64,000 bases of DNA. It comes from a virus. The notes below the pieces were generated by a model. It had not been told where the DNA came from. It saw nothing but the letters and a program-made list of their open reading frames with translations, and did no database searches. The position numbers and the translations under genes were made by a program. Where the stretch lies: positions 1 to 64,000 of the IMG/VR virus record IMGVR_UViG_3300044701_001873. One strand, 5' to 3'. Shown one piece after another: positions 22,790-29,508 of this stretch (the first letter of the stretch is position 1; the number at the start of each line of letters is the position of its first letter).

Positions 22790-23242
22790 TCAGTATGTTC
22801 TACAACCAAAGGCAGCACCACCAAGGAAAGCACCTAAAGGAACAGACCACTTGTAGGCATCTTTCTTACTTACACCAGCAGCAATACCACCACCGAGAAC
22901 TCCACCAAGAGTGCTCTTAGTTGGATCGCAGTAGATTTGATTTCTCCTTACTTGCCTTGCTGCTCTCTCACGAACATAAGGACGATACTCTTCTTCATAA
23001 TACTCTTCCCTAACAACAGGATTTACAACAACGGGATTTACAACAGAAGCGGCACAAGGAACTCTAAAGCGTTCAGATTTTACATATCCTTGGATATAAT
23101 TTCCATATCGATCATAGGTTCCAGGAACAAAAACTTCCCTGACTCGAACACATTCGTTCAGTTCCACAACCTGCTGCGAAAAAGCAGGAGCAACAGAAGT
23201 TGTTCCCACAATCATTAGCAAAGACAAGATTGTTCTTTTCAT
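22790..23242 (-). CDS. Exported glycine-zipper protein
   Basis: The 150-residue protein begins with a signal peptide (MKRTILSLLMIVGTTSVAPA, cut near AFSQ). The middle is Tyr/Arg-rich (VREEYYEEEYRPYVRER). The C-terminus has GGVLGGGIAAGVSKKD and LGAFLGGAAFG, glycine-zipper repeats typical of membrane-inserting or outer-membrane proteins. It probably acts on the host envelope or in superinfection exclusion; this is inference. Confidence 0.75.
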   Translation of the reverse strand: MKRTILSLLMIVGTTSVAPAFSQQVVELNECVRVREVFVPGTYDRYGNYIQGYVKSERFRVPCAASVVNPVVVNPVVREEYYEEEYRPYVRERAARQVRRNQIYCDPTKSTLGGVLGGGIAAGVSKKDAYKWSVPLGAFLGGAAFGCRTY

Positions 23243-23277
23243 TGTTGAAAATTGATTTGAAGTAAAATATTTAGAAA

Positions 23278-23637
23278 TTAATCCCAGCTTACGTTTTCAA
23301 GAAGAAAACCTGGCATCACATAGGACCACATTCCAGATCCAGCATCTCCACCGACTTTGTATTCCCATTTATATTCATATTTGTTATGAGAGTCCCAGGT
23401 CACAAATCCTTTTGTCTTATCAAAACGGGATTTGATCGTAAGTCCAAATCGATTTGAAAAAATGTTGCGAGTTCGTAGTGCTCCACCCTTTTCACGGGTT
23501 TCAATCACCGTGCAGGTATCATCAAGAAACTCAGTTTGAGTTTCAAGAAAGCAGCGTGTTTGATATTTAAATGGTTGATTAGCAAGTGCTGGAGATGTAG
23601 AAAGAATAGCAGCAGCAATAATAAGAAGTTTTTTCAT
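23278..23637 (-). CDS. Exported hypothetical protein
   Basis: The start is MKKLLIIAAAILSTSPALA, a clean signal peptide with an ALA-type site. The 119-residue product has two Cys near the mature N-terminus (TRCFLET, DTCTV) that could pair. The rest is beta-rich. It sits beside another exported protein, suggesting a shared periplasmic role. Confidence 0.75.
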   Translation of the reverse strand: MKKLLIIAAAILSTSPALANQPFKYQTRCFLETQTEFLDDTCTVIETREKGGALRTRNIFSNRFGLTIKSRFDKTKGFVTWDSHNKYEYKWEYKVGGDAGSGMWSYVMPGFLLENVSWD

Positions 23638-23644
23638 TTTAAAA

Positions 23645-23800
23645 TTAATCAATACGTTTGACATAGACGGTTTCAAGTTTGCCAGTTTTATCGCATTTTT
23701 TGAGACTTTCTGCAAGTTCAGTTGAATTTAGAGCACTATCAAGGACAATATATTCCTCATCGCCACTCTGCCATTTAAATCCAACTCGATACTTTTGCAT
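23645..23800 (-). CDS. Hypothetical 51-residue protein
   Basis: I take the start at MQKYRVGFKWQSGDEEYIV (ATG 23800). The longer frame would begin at 23836, upstream of a TATAAT (about 23826) that looks like its promoter, and lacks a ribosome site. It is a small alpha/beta protein with a basic tail. Which ATG is used is uncertain. Confidence 0.65.
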   Translation of the reverse strand: MQKYRVGFKWQSGDEEYIVLDSALNSTELAESLKKCDKTGKLETVYVKRID

Positions 23801-23853
23801 TGGGGGTTTGTTTCTCCACTTATTATAGTCGACCATTTGCTTAATTTGATTGA

Positions 23854-24294
23854 TCAGTGTGCCACTTCTTCATCTGTCATAAGGATGCCATCCAAATGAT
23901 CAATTTCGTGTTGTATAACTCTAGCAATCAATCCAGTGTGAGTTTCTAGATTAGGATGCCCAGCAAGATTTCTATATTTAATTGTAATCCTTGAGTATCT
24001 ACTTTTCTTTACAAAAGTCTCTGGAATTGATAAGCATCCCTCATCATCAATTTCTTTCTCTTCGGAGAAAAAGATAATCTCTGGATTTATAAGAACTTTG
24101 GGTCCAGAAGGTGTATCAACAACTATAATTCTTTTATGAATTCCACACTGAGGAGCTGCTAAACCAGCTCCATTATTGGCAACCATAGTATCAACTAAAG
24201 ATGCTGCCAAAGTTCGCACAGTATCATCAATTCTGTCAACTCTTTTAGACTTTTTCTTCAAAAGTTTATCATCGTTAGTGAGTATTTGAAGCAT
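23854..24294 (-). CDS. def: Peptide deformylase
   Basis: The 146-residue enzyme would remove formyl groups from new protein N-termini. All three family motifs are present: GAGLAAPQ (42-49), EGCLS (85-89, Cys 87), and HEIDH (129-133), the Cys and two His being the metal ligands and Glu130 the catalytic acid. It lacks the C-terminal extension of bacterial enzymes, as reported for cyanophage versions. Phage copies are thought to speed maturation of host photosystem D1 and phage proteins. Confidence 0.97.
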   Translation of the reverse strand: MLQILTNDDKLLKKKSKRVDRIDDTVRTLAASLVDTMVANNGAGLAAPQCGIHKRIIVVDTPSGPKVLINPEIIFFSEEKEIDDEGCLSIPETFVKKSRYSRITIKYRNLAGHPNLETHTGLIARVIQHEIDHLDGILMTDEEVAH

Positions 24295-24322
24295 GGTCTT
24301 TGAAGCGATATACTTATATATT

Positions 24323-24490
24323 TTATGCTTTTGAATTATTAAGTTTTACAATGTCTGGATGGGGAGCATATAAAGGTCCAGGATAATTACCAGCAAATTC
24401 TTTATTGCATTCATCTAATGCTTTTTTCAATTCTGGAGTTTCTTCCCATTCCCAAATAGTTCCGTCTTTTTGAGTGTGTGTTTTAGTCAT
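24323..24490 (-). CDS. Hypothetical 55-residue protein
   Basis: The frame MTKTHTQKDGTIWEWEETP ends DIVKLNNSKA. It overlaps the 39-residue membrane gene by eight bases. Its position upstream of def in the same direction suggests one transcript. No family recognised. Confidence 0.7.
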   Translation of the reverse strand: MTKTHTQKDGTIWEWEETPELKKALDECNKEFAGNYPGPLYAPHPDIVKLNNSKA

Positions 24491-24602
24491 TGTTTCTTTT
24501 TCCTAAAATGTATCCAAGATAAAGTCCGCATAAAAATGCTATAAACAGATAAAGTTCGTGAGATACAAACTCTATCCAAGAAGAAAGTTCAGAGTTTTCC
24601 AC
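24483..24602 (-). CDS. 39-residue single-helix membrane protein, GTG start
   Basis: The frame begins at GTG (VENSELSSWIEFVSHEL), has one helix (LYLFIAFLCGLYLGYIL) and ends GKRNND. The GTG overlaps the upstream stop by 14 bases. It fits the gap exactly. The non-ATG start lowers confidence. Confidence 0.6.
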   Translation of the reverse strand: MENSELSSWIEFVSHELYLFIAFLCGLYLGYILGKRNND

Positions 24603-24783
24603 CTACAGTTCCTTCGTGGGTTTTTGCTTCAGGAAAACCTTCCTGAAGCCCCTTGAGATAAAATCTTGTGGCAGCAATACAATGCTCCCTTGTGAGAGAA
24701 GTAATTAGTCCCTTGCCTTCTTTATCTGTAGATTGCCAAGTTCCCCACTTTCTTTTCTCTACATAAAAACAATCATCAATCAT
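24589..24783 (-). CDS. Hypothetical 64-residue protein
   Basis: The start is MIDDCFYVEKRKWGTWQST, whose ATG overlaps the upstream stop by eight bases. A longer reading of the same frame overlaps that gene for almost 100 bases and is unlikely. No family recognised. Confidence 0.7.
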   Translation of the reverse strand: MIDDCFYVEKRKWGTWQSTDKEGKGLITSLTREHCIAATRFYLKGLQEGFPEAKTHEGTVGGKL

Positions 24784-25015
24784 TTCTTGGTTTGGTTTTA
24801 TATTTTCTGACACCAACAATGGATTTGTCTGATTTGTATTTTTTGTAATATCGTTCTCGGTAGTCGTCATAGGGAAAATAAGCATTATGTTGGAGTTTTT
24901 TCTTTCCTTCTTTTACAAACCACTCTAAGGCATAAGGAAAGGTTTCGTGAAAAGGTTTTACTGGAATAGTTTCTTCTTTTTTAGTCTTTGGGGGTTGAAC
25001 TCTTTTCCGTATCAT
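24776..25015 (-). CDS. Basic 79-residue protein
   Basis: The frame MIRKRVQPPKTKKEETIPV is strongly basic. TATAATG covers its start, so this -10-like word either is chance or makes a nearly leaderless message. A basic protein of this size may bind nucleic acid. No family recognised. Confidence 0.65.
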   Translation of the reverse strand: MIRKRVQPPKTKKEETIPVKPFHETFPYALEWFVKEGKKKLQHNAYFPYDDYRERYYKKYKSDKSIVGVRKYKTKPRND

Positions 25016-25047
25016 TATAGTCTAATGTTAGATTTTGGGCAAGTTTA

Positions 25048-25482
25048 TTAACTTTTAAAGTTAAATTTAATCTCATCCTGGATGGGATTACCAAGAACAT
25101 CATCAAGAATAACCAATTTTGAAATACCTTCAAAATAATATTCAACTTCTTCAAAATGACCAGAAGCAAATTCCCAGGCAAGATTGAAACAATCAATTGC
25201 TTTTGGGTGATTTGTTGAATAATACTTTTGAAGTAAATCCATTTTAAATTCTTGTTGTAGATTAATTACTTCTTGATTGTAAAGTTTTCTATGTTCTTCA
25301 TAGGAGATTTGATCTAGAACATTTTCTTCTACACAACCAGATGGAGCTTCAAAGTCCTCATTAAGATAACCTCCTTTTCTAATAACAACCAACCTACCTT
25401 CTTTATAGTAATATGTTGTCAAATAGTAATCTTTTACAGGTATTGAAACGGAAGATGTTTTGTAATATGAAATTGGTTTCAT
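25048..25482 (-). CDS. Hypothetical 144-residue protein
   Basis: I choose MKPISYYKTSSVSIPVKDY at ATG 25482, which has a GGAA ribosome site eight bases upstream. Longer readings reach the promoter-like TATAAT at 25550-25555. The product is aromatic and acidic in its second half. It lies downstream of the palindrome and the sigma-70 promoter at 25.6 kb. Confidence 0.7.
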   Translation of the reverse strand: MKPISYYKTSSVSIPVKDYYLTTYYYKEGRLVVIRKGGYLNEDFEAPSGCVEENVLDQISYEEHRKLYNQEVINLQQEFKMDLLQKYYSTNHPKAIDCFNLAWEFASGHFEEVEYYFEGISKLVILDDVLGNPIQDEIKFNFKS

Positions 25483-25575
25483 TTTTTTTCCATATCTTGT
25501 ATAAGAGTATGCAAAACTAGAATATAGTGTTTGCTTGTTTTGCATACTTATTATAGCAGACATATGGATATATTC

Positions 25576-25609
25576 ATATACCCACTAGTGGGCCCACTAG
25601 TGGGTATAT
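25576..25609. repeat. Perfect 34-bp palindrome
   Basis: Bases 25576-25609 equal their own reverse complement, centred on GGGCCC and built from two copies of CCCACTAGTGGG, each itself a palindrome. There is no loop, so it would extrude as a cruciform or form a very stable hairpin. It sits in the leader of the 25048-25482 gene, about 10 bases after the likely transcription start. A dimeric regulator site is possible. Confidence 0.85.
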
Positions 25610-25624
25610 TAACACCATAAGACT

Positions 25625-25653
25625 ATTATACTGCATTACGCTGCATAATGCAA
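25625..25653 (-). promoter_or_regulatory. Sigma-70 promoter with internal operator-like repeat
   Basis: TTGCAT (25648-25653) and TATAAT (25625-25630) are spaced by exactly 17 bases on the minus strand. The spacer and -35 contain GCATTATGCAGCGTAATGC, an inverted repeat with six-base arms. A repressor bound there would block the promoter. Confidence 0.8.
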
Positions 25654-25672
25654 GTCCTGCATAAATTTCTAC

Positions 25673-25813
25673 TTAAAAGACGGCAGTCACTCCTACTACC
25701 TTTGCATTAGGATTGCGAGCTAGGGCAACTTCCTTTGCTTCTTTGTAGTCTCTGGCATATACTTCTTCATAGAAGACTTTACCAGCAACATACAACTGAA
25801 CTTTACATTTCAT
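25673..25813 (-). CDS. Conserved 46-residue phage protein (MKCKVQLYV)
   Basis: The frame MKCKVQLYVAGKVFYEEVY has a helix (DYKEAKEVALARNP) and ends NAKVVGVTAVF. I associate this strand-helix-strand pattern with a small family common in cyanomyoviruses. It may be a nucleic-acid-binding or structural accessory. ATGA-type junction with the upstream gene. Confidence 0.75.
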   Translation of the reverse strand: MKCKVQLYVAGKVFYEEVYARDYKEAKEVALARNPNAKVVGVTAVF

Positions 25814-26016
25814 TATTCTATCGAGTAAATTTTAGTTTTTGGTTTGTTTTGCTGCTTCCGAATAAACCTTGTAGCAGACTCTAATGAATAAAACTTAATT
25901 TGTTTTGGTGGAAAATCAAAATCATAAAAGCACAACCACACAAAAAACCTTTGATACTGGGGAAAAAAGCATACTTCCCCGTTTAGATCTGCTTGTTCTA
26001 TGACTCTGTATTTCAT
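25813..26016 (-). CDS. Hypothetical 67-residue protein
   Basis: The frame MKYRVIEQADLNGEVCFFP is aromatic in the middle (FFVWLCFYDFDFPP) and basic at the end. It overlaps both neighbours by 1-4 bases. No family recognised. Confidence 0.7.
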   Translation of the reverse strand: MKYRVIEQADLNGEVCFFPQYQRFFVWLCFYDFDFPPKQIKFYSLESATRFIRKQQNKPKTKIYSIE

Positions 26017-26231
26017 TTTATTGTAGAATTTAAAGGAACTTGAACATCGTCATTCCAATGACGAATAACACCTGCAACAATAAAGCAGTTGGTAATCAAA
26101 ATACTCAAAAACATAAAAAGACGGATAAGAGCAATCCTATCCGCTTCCCTGTTATTTTTACCAGATTTTTCACCCAATGATTTAGCAATTATCCTCCAGA
26201 GATTATTTCCCTGTTTTTCGCATTTCTTCAT
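26013..26231 (-). CDS. Small membrane protein
   Basis: I choose MKKCEKQGNNLWRIIAKSL (ATG 26231); two ATGs just upstream are possible. A membrane segment (LIRLFMFLSILITNCFIVAGV) follows a basic, probably cytoplasmic, N-terminus. It overlaps the upstream zinc-finger gene by 29 bases. Confidence 0.65.
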   Translation of the reverse strand: MKKCEKQGNNLWRIIAKSLGEKSGKNNREADRIALIRLFMFLSILITNCFIVAGVIRHWNDDVQVPLNSTIK

Positions 26232-26391
26232 CGCAGACATTGCAGTAATAACTATATCCAAACTTAAAGTATTTAACTTCTTTAAAATTCTCAGAAGTCA
26301 GTGATTTAACTTCACTGCACCTACAGCATTTTCGGTTATTTTGGGCAGATGATAATATCCTTTGCTCCTTGTGATTTAATAATTGTCTCAT
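26203..26391 (-). CDS. Zinc-finger-like protein
   Basis: The C-terminal part has CCRCSEVKSLTSENF and YYCNVCDEEM, two CxxC pairs about 25 residues apart, as in a treble-clef or HNH-like zinc finger. No catalytic HNH residues are visible. The start is uncertain: ATG 26391 gives 62 residues but overlaps the 26336-26482 gene by 56 bases, unusually long for this genome. Confidence 0.6.
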   Translation of the reverse strand: MRQLLNHKEQRILSSAQNNRKCCRCSEVKSLTSENFKEVKYFKFGYSYYCNVCDEEMRKTGK

Positions 26392-26482
26392 ACCAGATGG
26401 CGTCATCAATCTTAAAAAAGACTGCAGATTGTTTAGCATATCCTGTTTTCTTGGGTTTTAGAAAAGTAACTTCGTATTTCAT
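26336..26482 (-). CDS. Hypothetical 48-residue protein
   Basis: The frame MKYEVTFLKPKKTGYAKQS has FFKIDDAIWYETIIKSQG and ends DIIICPK, an alpha/beta pattern similar to small cyanophage proteins. ATGA links it to the upstream gene, which supports it over the overlapping zinc-finger frame at its end. Confidence 0.7.
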   Translation of the reverse strand: MKYEVTFLKPKKTGYAKQSAVFFKIDDAIWYETIIKSQGAKDIIICPK

Positions 26483-26658
26483 TTTGAAGTGTGATCTTTG
26501 TGAATAATGTTTTTAAAGTTTTCAGGAAAAACAAGAAGTCTTGGTGACCTTAAACTAGAATCGGCAGCAGGCAGTTCAATAACAATATAAGAAGAGCAGA
26601 TAAAAGCAATTACACCGTGCATCTCTTTGTAGATTACTTTTTCATTTTCAACAAACAT
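26479..26658 (-). CDS. Conserved 59-residue phage protein (MFVENEKV)
   Basis: The frame MFVENEKVIYKEMHGVIAF, then CSSYIVIELPAADSS and RSPRLLVFPENF, resembles a small family of cyanomyovirus proteins. The strand pattern suggests an SH3-like barrel. Function unknown. Confidence 0.75.
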   Translation of the reverse strand: MFVENEKVIYKEMHGVIAFICSSYIVIELPAADSSLRSPRLLVFPENFKNIIHKDHTSK

Positions 26659-26830
26659 CAGTAATATGAGAAATAAACAACCATTCTACTTCATTATCTT
26701 CAGCAACTTCAAATTCACTATGCAAAGCATCTGCATCAAAAATTCTACAATTTTCTACAAGATAAGTCATCCTTTCACAATAAGTTTCCTCAATGTATGT
26801 AAGGATTTCTTGGCGGGAAAGATCAATCAT
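26648..26830 (-). CDS. Hypothetical 60-residue acidic protein
   Basis: The start is MIDLSRQEILTYIEETYC, overlapping the upstream stop by eight bases. Helical and acidic (FEVAEDNEVEW). No family recognised. Confidence 0.7.
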   Translation of the reverse strand: MIDLSRQEILTYIEETYCERMTYLVENCRIFDADALHSEFEVAEDNEVEWLFISHITDVC

Positions 26831-27119
26831 AGAATGCTGCCTCAAGAGCGGTTCGTTTAATGGACATTGAAGTGTAATTTCGAGTATCTTTTATATTTAC
26901 TACCTTCCCCACTTTTGAAGAATTGATGGGAGAATAATACTCATTTTTCTTAGGGGAATAAAACCCCCAAATAGTTCTGGTTGGTTTGCCAAGATTGTAA
27001 TCAAATTGTCGGTGGCAACGTAACCAGATTGAAATGATACGAGTATTGAACTCTTCAAACTCATAAGAGTATCCTTTAGGAGGAATGTGCGGAAAGTTAG
27101 AGATCGTAAATTCTTTCAT
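26823..27119 (-). CDS. Conserved 98-residue phage protein (MKEFTISNF)
   Basis: The frame opens MKEFTISNFPHIPPKGYSY, then FNTRIISIWLRCHRQFDY and GKPTRTIWGFYSPKK. I recognise the pattern from cyanomyoviruses, where it has no known function. The end appears divergent. It overlaps the coiled-coil gene upstream by 23 bases. Confidence 0.75.
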   Translation of the reverse strand: MKEFTISNFPHIPPKGYSYEFEEFNTRIISIWLRCHRQFDYNLGKPTRTIWGFYSPKKNEYYSPINSSKVGKVVNIKDTRNYTSMSIKRTALEAAFYD

Positions 27120-27231
27120 GATAATTTTTAAGAATTCTAATTTCCTCTTGAAGTTGCTTGATTTTTTCTTCTAGTTCTTGAATTTTTTTGATTTGATTTT
27201 CTTTGTATTTGTGCAGGAAAGCATCAATCAT
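27097..27231 (-). CDS. 44-residue coiled-coil protein
   Basis: The frame MIDAFLHKYKENQIKKIQE continues as a heptad-rich helix (ELEEKIKQLQEEIRILK). It extends 23 bases into the next gene. Its charge pattern is that of a real coiled coil, not random frame. Confidence 0.65.
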   Translation of the reverse strand: MIDAFLHKYKENQIKKIQELEEKIKQLQEEIRILKNYHERIYDL

Positions 27232-27233
27232 AA

Positions 27234-27464
27234 TCAGGTGGTAAAAGACTCAACAATGCGGGAGTTTTCTTCAGTAGAAAGAGCAAATCTAGGAGCAGCA
27301 ACTACTCGCTCCATAATCTTACTCTCATAGCGTTCATCATAATCATCTGTGTCCCTTAGAATATCGTGACACTCATTATCGCTTTCGGCAATTACGTTAA
27401 TGAGACCACCATATTCAGAAGAAGGAAAAGGAACCCAGTAATCAACGATGTAAAGATATTTCAT
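27234..27464 (-). CDS. Conserved 76-residue phage protein (MKYLYIVDYW)
   Basis: The frame MKYLYIVDYWVPFPSSEYG continues GLINVIAESDNECHDILRD. I associate this opening with cyanomyoviruses. It has an alternating strand-helix pattern. Function unknown. Confidence 0.75.
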   Translation of the reverse strand: MKYLYIVDYWVPFPSSEYGGLINVIAESDNECHDILRDTDDYDERYESKIMERVVAAPRFALSTEENSRIVESFTT

Positions 27465-27477
27465 TTTTATTTTTAAA

Positions 27478-27648
27478 CTACTCCTTGATTTTAGAATGGT
27501 GTTGGATATTTGTCAATTGCCTTTGAAGTTCAACATCGATTGAAATTAGGCGTGAATAAAGAAACTGTTGATACTCATTACCCTCAATGAGCGAAACTAG
27601 ATTTTGAATTTGCATTTTAGCAAGAATAAGTTTGATCTCTTCAGTCAT
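27478..27648 (-). CDS. Hypothetical 56-residue helical protein
   Basis: The start MTEEIKLILAKMQIQNLVS overlaps the upstream stop by eight bases. The product is helical with a basic C-terminus. A longer frame belongs to the membrane gene upstream. No family recognised. Confidence 0.65.
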   Translation of the reverse strand: MTEEIKLILAKMQIQNLVSLIEGNEYQQFLYSRLISIDVELQRQLTNIQHHSKIKE

Positions 27649-27745
27649 CGTCACGAGGATTAATAGAAAGAATACGTCCAATGATTAAAGCAATTGGAAT
27701 GGTTATACCAACCCAAATCAATAATACAACTAATACTGTTGTCAT
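27641..27745 (-). CDS. 34-residue membrane protein
   Basis: The frame MTTVLVVLLIWVGITIPIA continues LIIGRILSINPRDDD. One helix fills most of the chain, with a charged tail outside. ATGA overlap upstream and eight-base overlap downstream support it. Confidence 0.7.
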   Translation of the reverse strand: MTTVLVVLLIWVGITIPIALIIGRILSINPRDDD

Positions 27746-27900
27746 CTAATTTCAGTGCTTGGGGGTTTTTTAAGGTTTTCGATTGCCTGATTTTGATAAT
27801 ATGCCTTATACATGGCATCATCACGTTTGATAAGAAATAAATTCCATCCAATTGATACAGAAAATGCTGCCAAACCCGCAAGAAAATACTTTAGTTTCAT
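27742..27900 (-). CDS. 52-residue membrane-anchored protein
   Basis: The frame MKLKYFLAGLAAFSVSIGW has an N-terminal hydrophobic helix, then NLFLIKRDDAMYKAYYQNQ. I associate this pattern with cyanomyoviruses. It may be an inner-membrane protein with a soluble tail. A clear start and ATGA overlap. Confidence 0.75.
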   Translation of the reverse strand: MKLKYFLAGLAAFSVSIGWNLFLIKRDDAMYKAYYQNQAIENLKKPPSTEIR

Positions 27901-27902
27901 TG

Positions 27903-28058
27903 TCAAGCAATCATTACTTTTTCATAAAGTGAGCTAAAAATTTCTGCATCATATTCATGATGAACTTTTTTCTCATTAATATCAACCATAATTTGCTGAA
28001 GAAGCACTAACTCTTCATAAAGAAGATTGTCAACAACCAAGCGATTTTTCGTAAGCAT
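27903..28058 (-). CDS. Hypothetical 51-residue protein
   Basis: The frame MLTKNRLVVDNLLYEELVL is helical and acidic, ending EKVMIA. It is the first gene downstream of the 28110-28553 gene. No family recognised. Confidence 0.65.
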   Translation of the reverse strand: MLTKNRLVVDNLLYEELVLLQQIMVDINEKKVHHEYDAEIFSSLYEKVMIA

Positions 28059-28109
28059 GGGAATTAAGAGCAGAGAACAGAGAAATTATAGTGCAAAATT
28101 AGAGATTAA

Positions 28110-28553
28110 TCAACGAGCATACAGATAAGCACCTGCCCAATCGGCATTTTCAAGCAACCACTCTCGGTCCTTTATCAGTCGCAGATCATAACGAACACCT
28201 TTGGCAGGAGATTTCCAACTAGCAGACTTATAAACCTCACCAGTCTTCTTATCCACAAAAGCATGAACCGAACGCGAACCAGCAGCATTCATAATGATTT
28301 TGTGATACTTACGACCAGTCTCAGGGTAGAACTCATAGTCACAAATACCTTGCTTCAGTTTATCAATCTGCTTCTGGTGATACTCTTGAGTGTCAGCATC
28401 ATCAACAAACTTTTGATGACTGCGAATGCTGTAATCAATAAAGTTCTGTCGCAGTGCCTCACAGAGAGCATAGGTGTGTCCAAGAACAGCAGTAGCGATG
28501 TCTTTCCGTGCCTCAGCAGCGGCAGCATAATCAGCAAAGGTCGTGGTGCTCAT
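28110..28553 (-). CDS. Conserved phage protein (GSRSVHAFVDKKTG family)
   Basis: The start MSTTTFADYAAAAEARKDI lies just behind promoter cassette F. The 147-residue protein ends in RKYHKIIMNAAGSRSVHAFVD, then KTGEVYKSASWKSPAKGVRY and DL, a pattern I have seen in many phages without known role. The DNA is clearly richer in G+C than the neighbours, as in the next few genes. Confidence 0.75.
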   Translation of the reverse strand: MSTTTFADYAAAAEARKDIATAVLGHTYALCEALRQNFIDYSIRSHQKFVDDADTQEYHQKQIDKLKQGICDYEFYPETGRKYHKIIMNAAGSRSVHAFVDKKTGEVYKSASWKSPAKGVRYDLRLIKDREWLLENADWAGAYLYAR

Positions 28554-28640
28554 CGGGTTGGTTCCCTTGTGTATGAAAGTATTATAGGGCACCCAGAGTG
28601 CTCTGGAATGCCCTATGTGCCAGTTGCTCAACTGGATTTT
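28554..28640 (-). promoter_or_regulatory. Terminator-promoter cassette (copy F)
   Basis: Perfect CCAGTT GAGC AACTGG repeat, then a long hairpin with stems GGGCA/TGCCC (28587-28591 with 28609-28613) and CCAGAG/CTCTGG (28593-28598 with 28601-28606), then TATAAT (28581-28586) and ACTTTCATACACA. This is the clearest copy of the three-part design. Confidence 0.8.
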
Positions 28641-28737
28641 TGCAGGGAGAATAGGTGCGAGGAAGCAGTCTCAAGAAAGTCCCGATGAGAACCCAGGCCA
28701 GCACTGAACGGAAACCCTGATTTTTTTGAAATTTCAG

Positions 28738-28764
28738 GCAGCAGGAGCAATGGACCCCTGCTGC
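28738..28764 (-). terminator. Probable terminator hairpin
   Basis: GCAGCAGG/CCTGCTGC (28738-28745 with 28757-28764) lies about 30 bases after the Band-7-like stop, followed on the minus strand by CCTGAAATTTCA and an A-run. The usual U-tract is missing. Confidence 0.5.
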
Positions 28765-28793
28765 TGGGGAAAATGGCGATTTTTCCTAAAATG

Positions 28794-29201
28794 TCACTTA
28801 TTCATCTGAAGTGTAGGAACAGGCATACCACCTTCGGTAGGAACGTAGATAGTCACGTTACCATTCTTGCTACCATCTTCCAGACCAGTGATATACAGAT
28901 ACTGAAGATACTCACGATTATCTTTCAGGCTATCACCGATGATTTGGTTTGCTTTGGCAACACCAGTAGCACGAATGATCTCAGCATCAGCAAGTTGTTG
29001 GGCACTATCTTTCTTTGCTTGTGCTTCCAACACTGCTACCTGGCGAGTGTATTCTGCTTTCTGAAGTTCTGCTTTACCAGCAAGAGATTGTTGCCACACA
29101 TTGTATTGTGGACCACCAATAAAGATAAGACCACCAACCACAAAGACACCAACAACTACAAGGGCAATAGCAGGGTCAATAAATCCGTTTTGATTTTTCA
29201 T
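28794..29201 (-). CDS. Membrane protein with Band-7/prohibitin-like tail
   Basis: The 135-residue protein has an N-terminal helix (AIALVVVGVFVVGGLIFIG) and a long helical stretch with AEIIRATGVAKANQIIGDS, matching the end of SPFH/Band-7 domains (stomatin, prohibitin). The usual core beta domain is largely absent. In T4-type phages such proteins sit in the membrane. It might modulate host membrane proteases; inference only. Higher G+C than most neighbours. Confidence 0.75.
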   Translation of the reverse strand: MKNQNGFIDPAIALVVVGVFVVGGLIFIGGPQYNVWQQSLAGKAELQKAEYTRQVAVLEAQAKKDSAQQLADAEIIRATGVAKANQIIGDSLKDNREYLQYLYITGLEDGSKNGNVTIYVPTEGGMPVPTLQMNK

Positions 29202-29389
29202 TTAGAAGATACTCCAGTGTTTTTGAAAATAGCGTTAGCAAGAAAGATGATAGCAAAGTTCTGCCAGAATGACAGATTCACACCAAACCAAGACAGAATA
29301 AGTCCAAGCAACCATGCCTCAAAGAAGAGACCAGCAACAGCAAGGACTACAACACCAAAAGCAACACCAAGAGCAGTAGAAGTTTTCAT
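29198..29389 (-). CDS. 63-residue membrane protein
   Basis: Two hydrophobic helices (ALGVAFGVVVLAVAGLFF and LLGLILSWF, then FAIIFLANAIF) and a short polar tail. Overlaps the Band-7-like gene by four bases, so they may act together. No family recognised. Confidence 0.7.
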   Translation of the reverse strand: MKTSTALGVAFGVVVLAVAGLFFEAWLLGLILSWFGVNLSFWQNFAIIFLANAIFKNTGVSSK

Positions 29390-29508
29390 CGTTCAATTTC
29401 AATTGTAGATTTCAAGAGTTCATTATCGCGTTTGTTCTTATAATAATTGATAAAAATATCACAAACGCAATAACCAAAGGCAAAACCTGCCATAATTGTA
29501 GTAATCAT
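29386..29508 (-). CDS. 40-residue membrane-associated protein
   Basis: The frame MITTIMAGFAFGYCVCDIF has a short hydrophobic start and a charged tail (NKRDNELLKSTIEIER). Four-base overlaps at both ends. No family recognised. Confidence 0.65.
   Translation of the reverse strand: MITTIMAGFAFGYCVCDIFINYYKNKRDNELLKSTIEIER

Noticed and set aside
24784-24885. Longer N-terminus for the 24589-24783 gene
   Set aside because: It would overlap the upstream gene by about 100 bases, while the internal ATG overlaps by eight, as elsewhere.
27660-27881. 73-codon minus-strand frame
   Set aside because: It is out of frame with two overlapping small membrane genes that have better starts and ATGA junctions.
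28631-28794. Gene in the 160-bp gap
   Set aside because: No plausible frame; hairpins and promoter elements account for the sequence.
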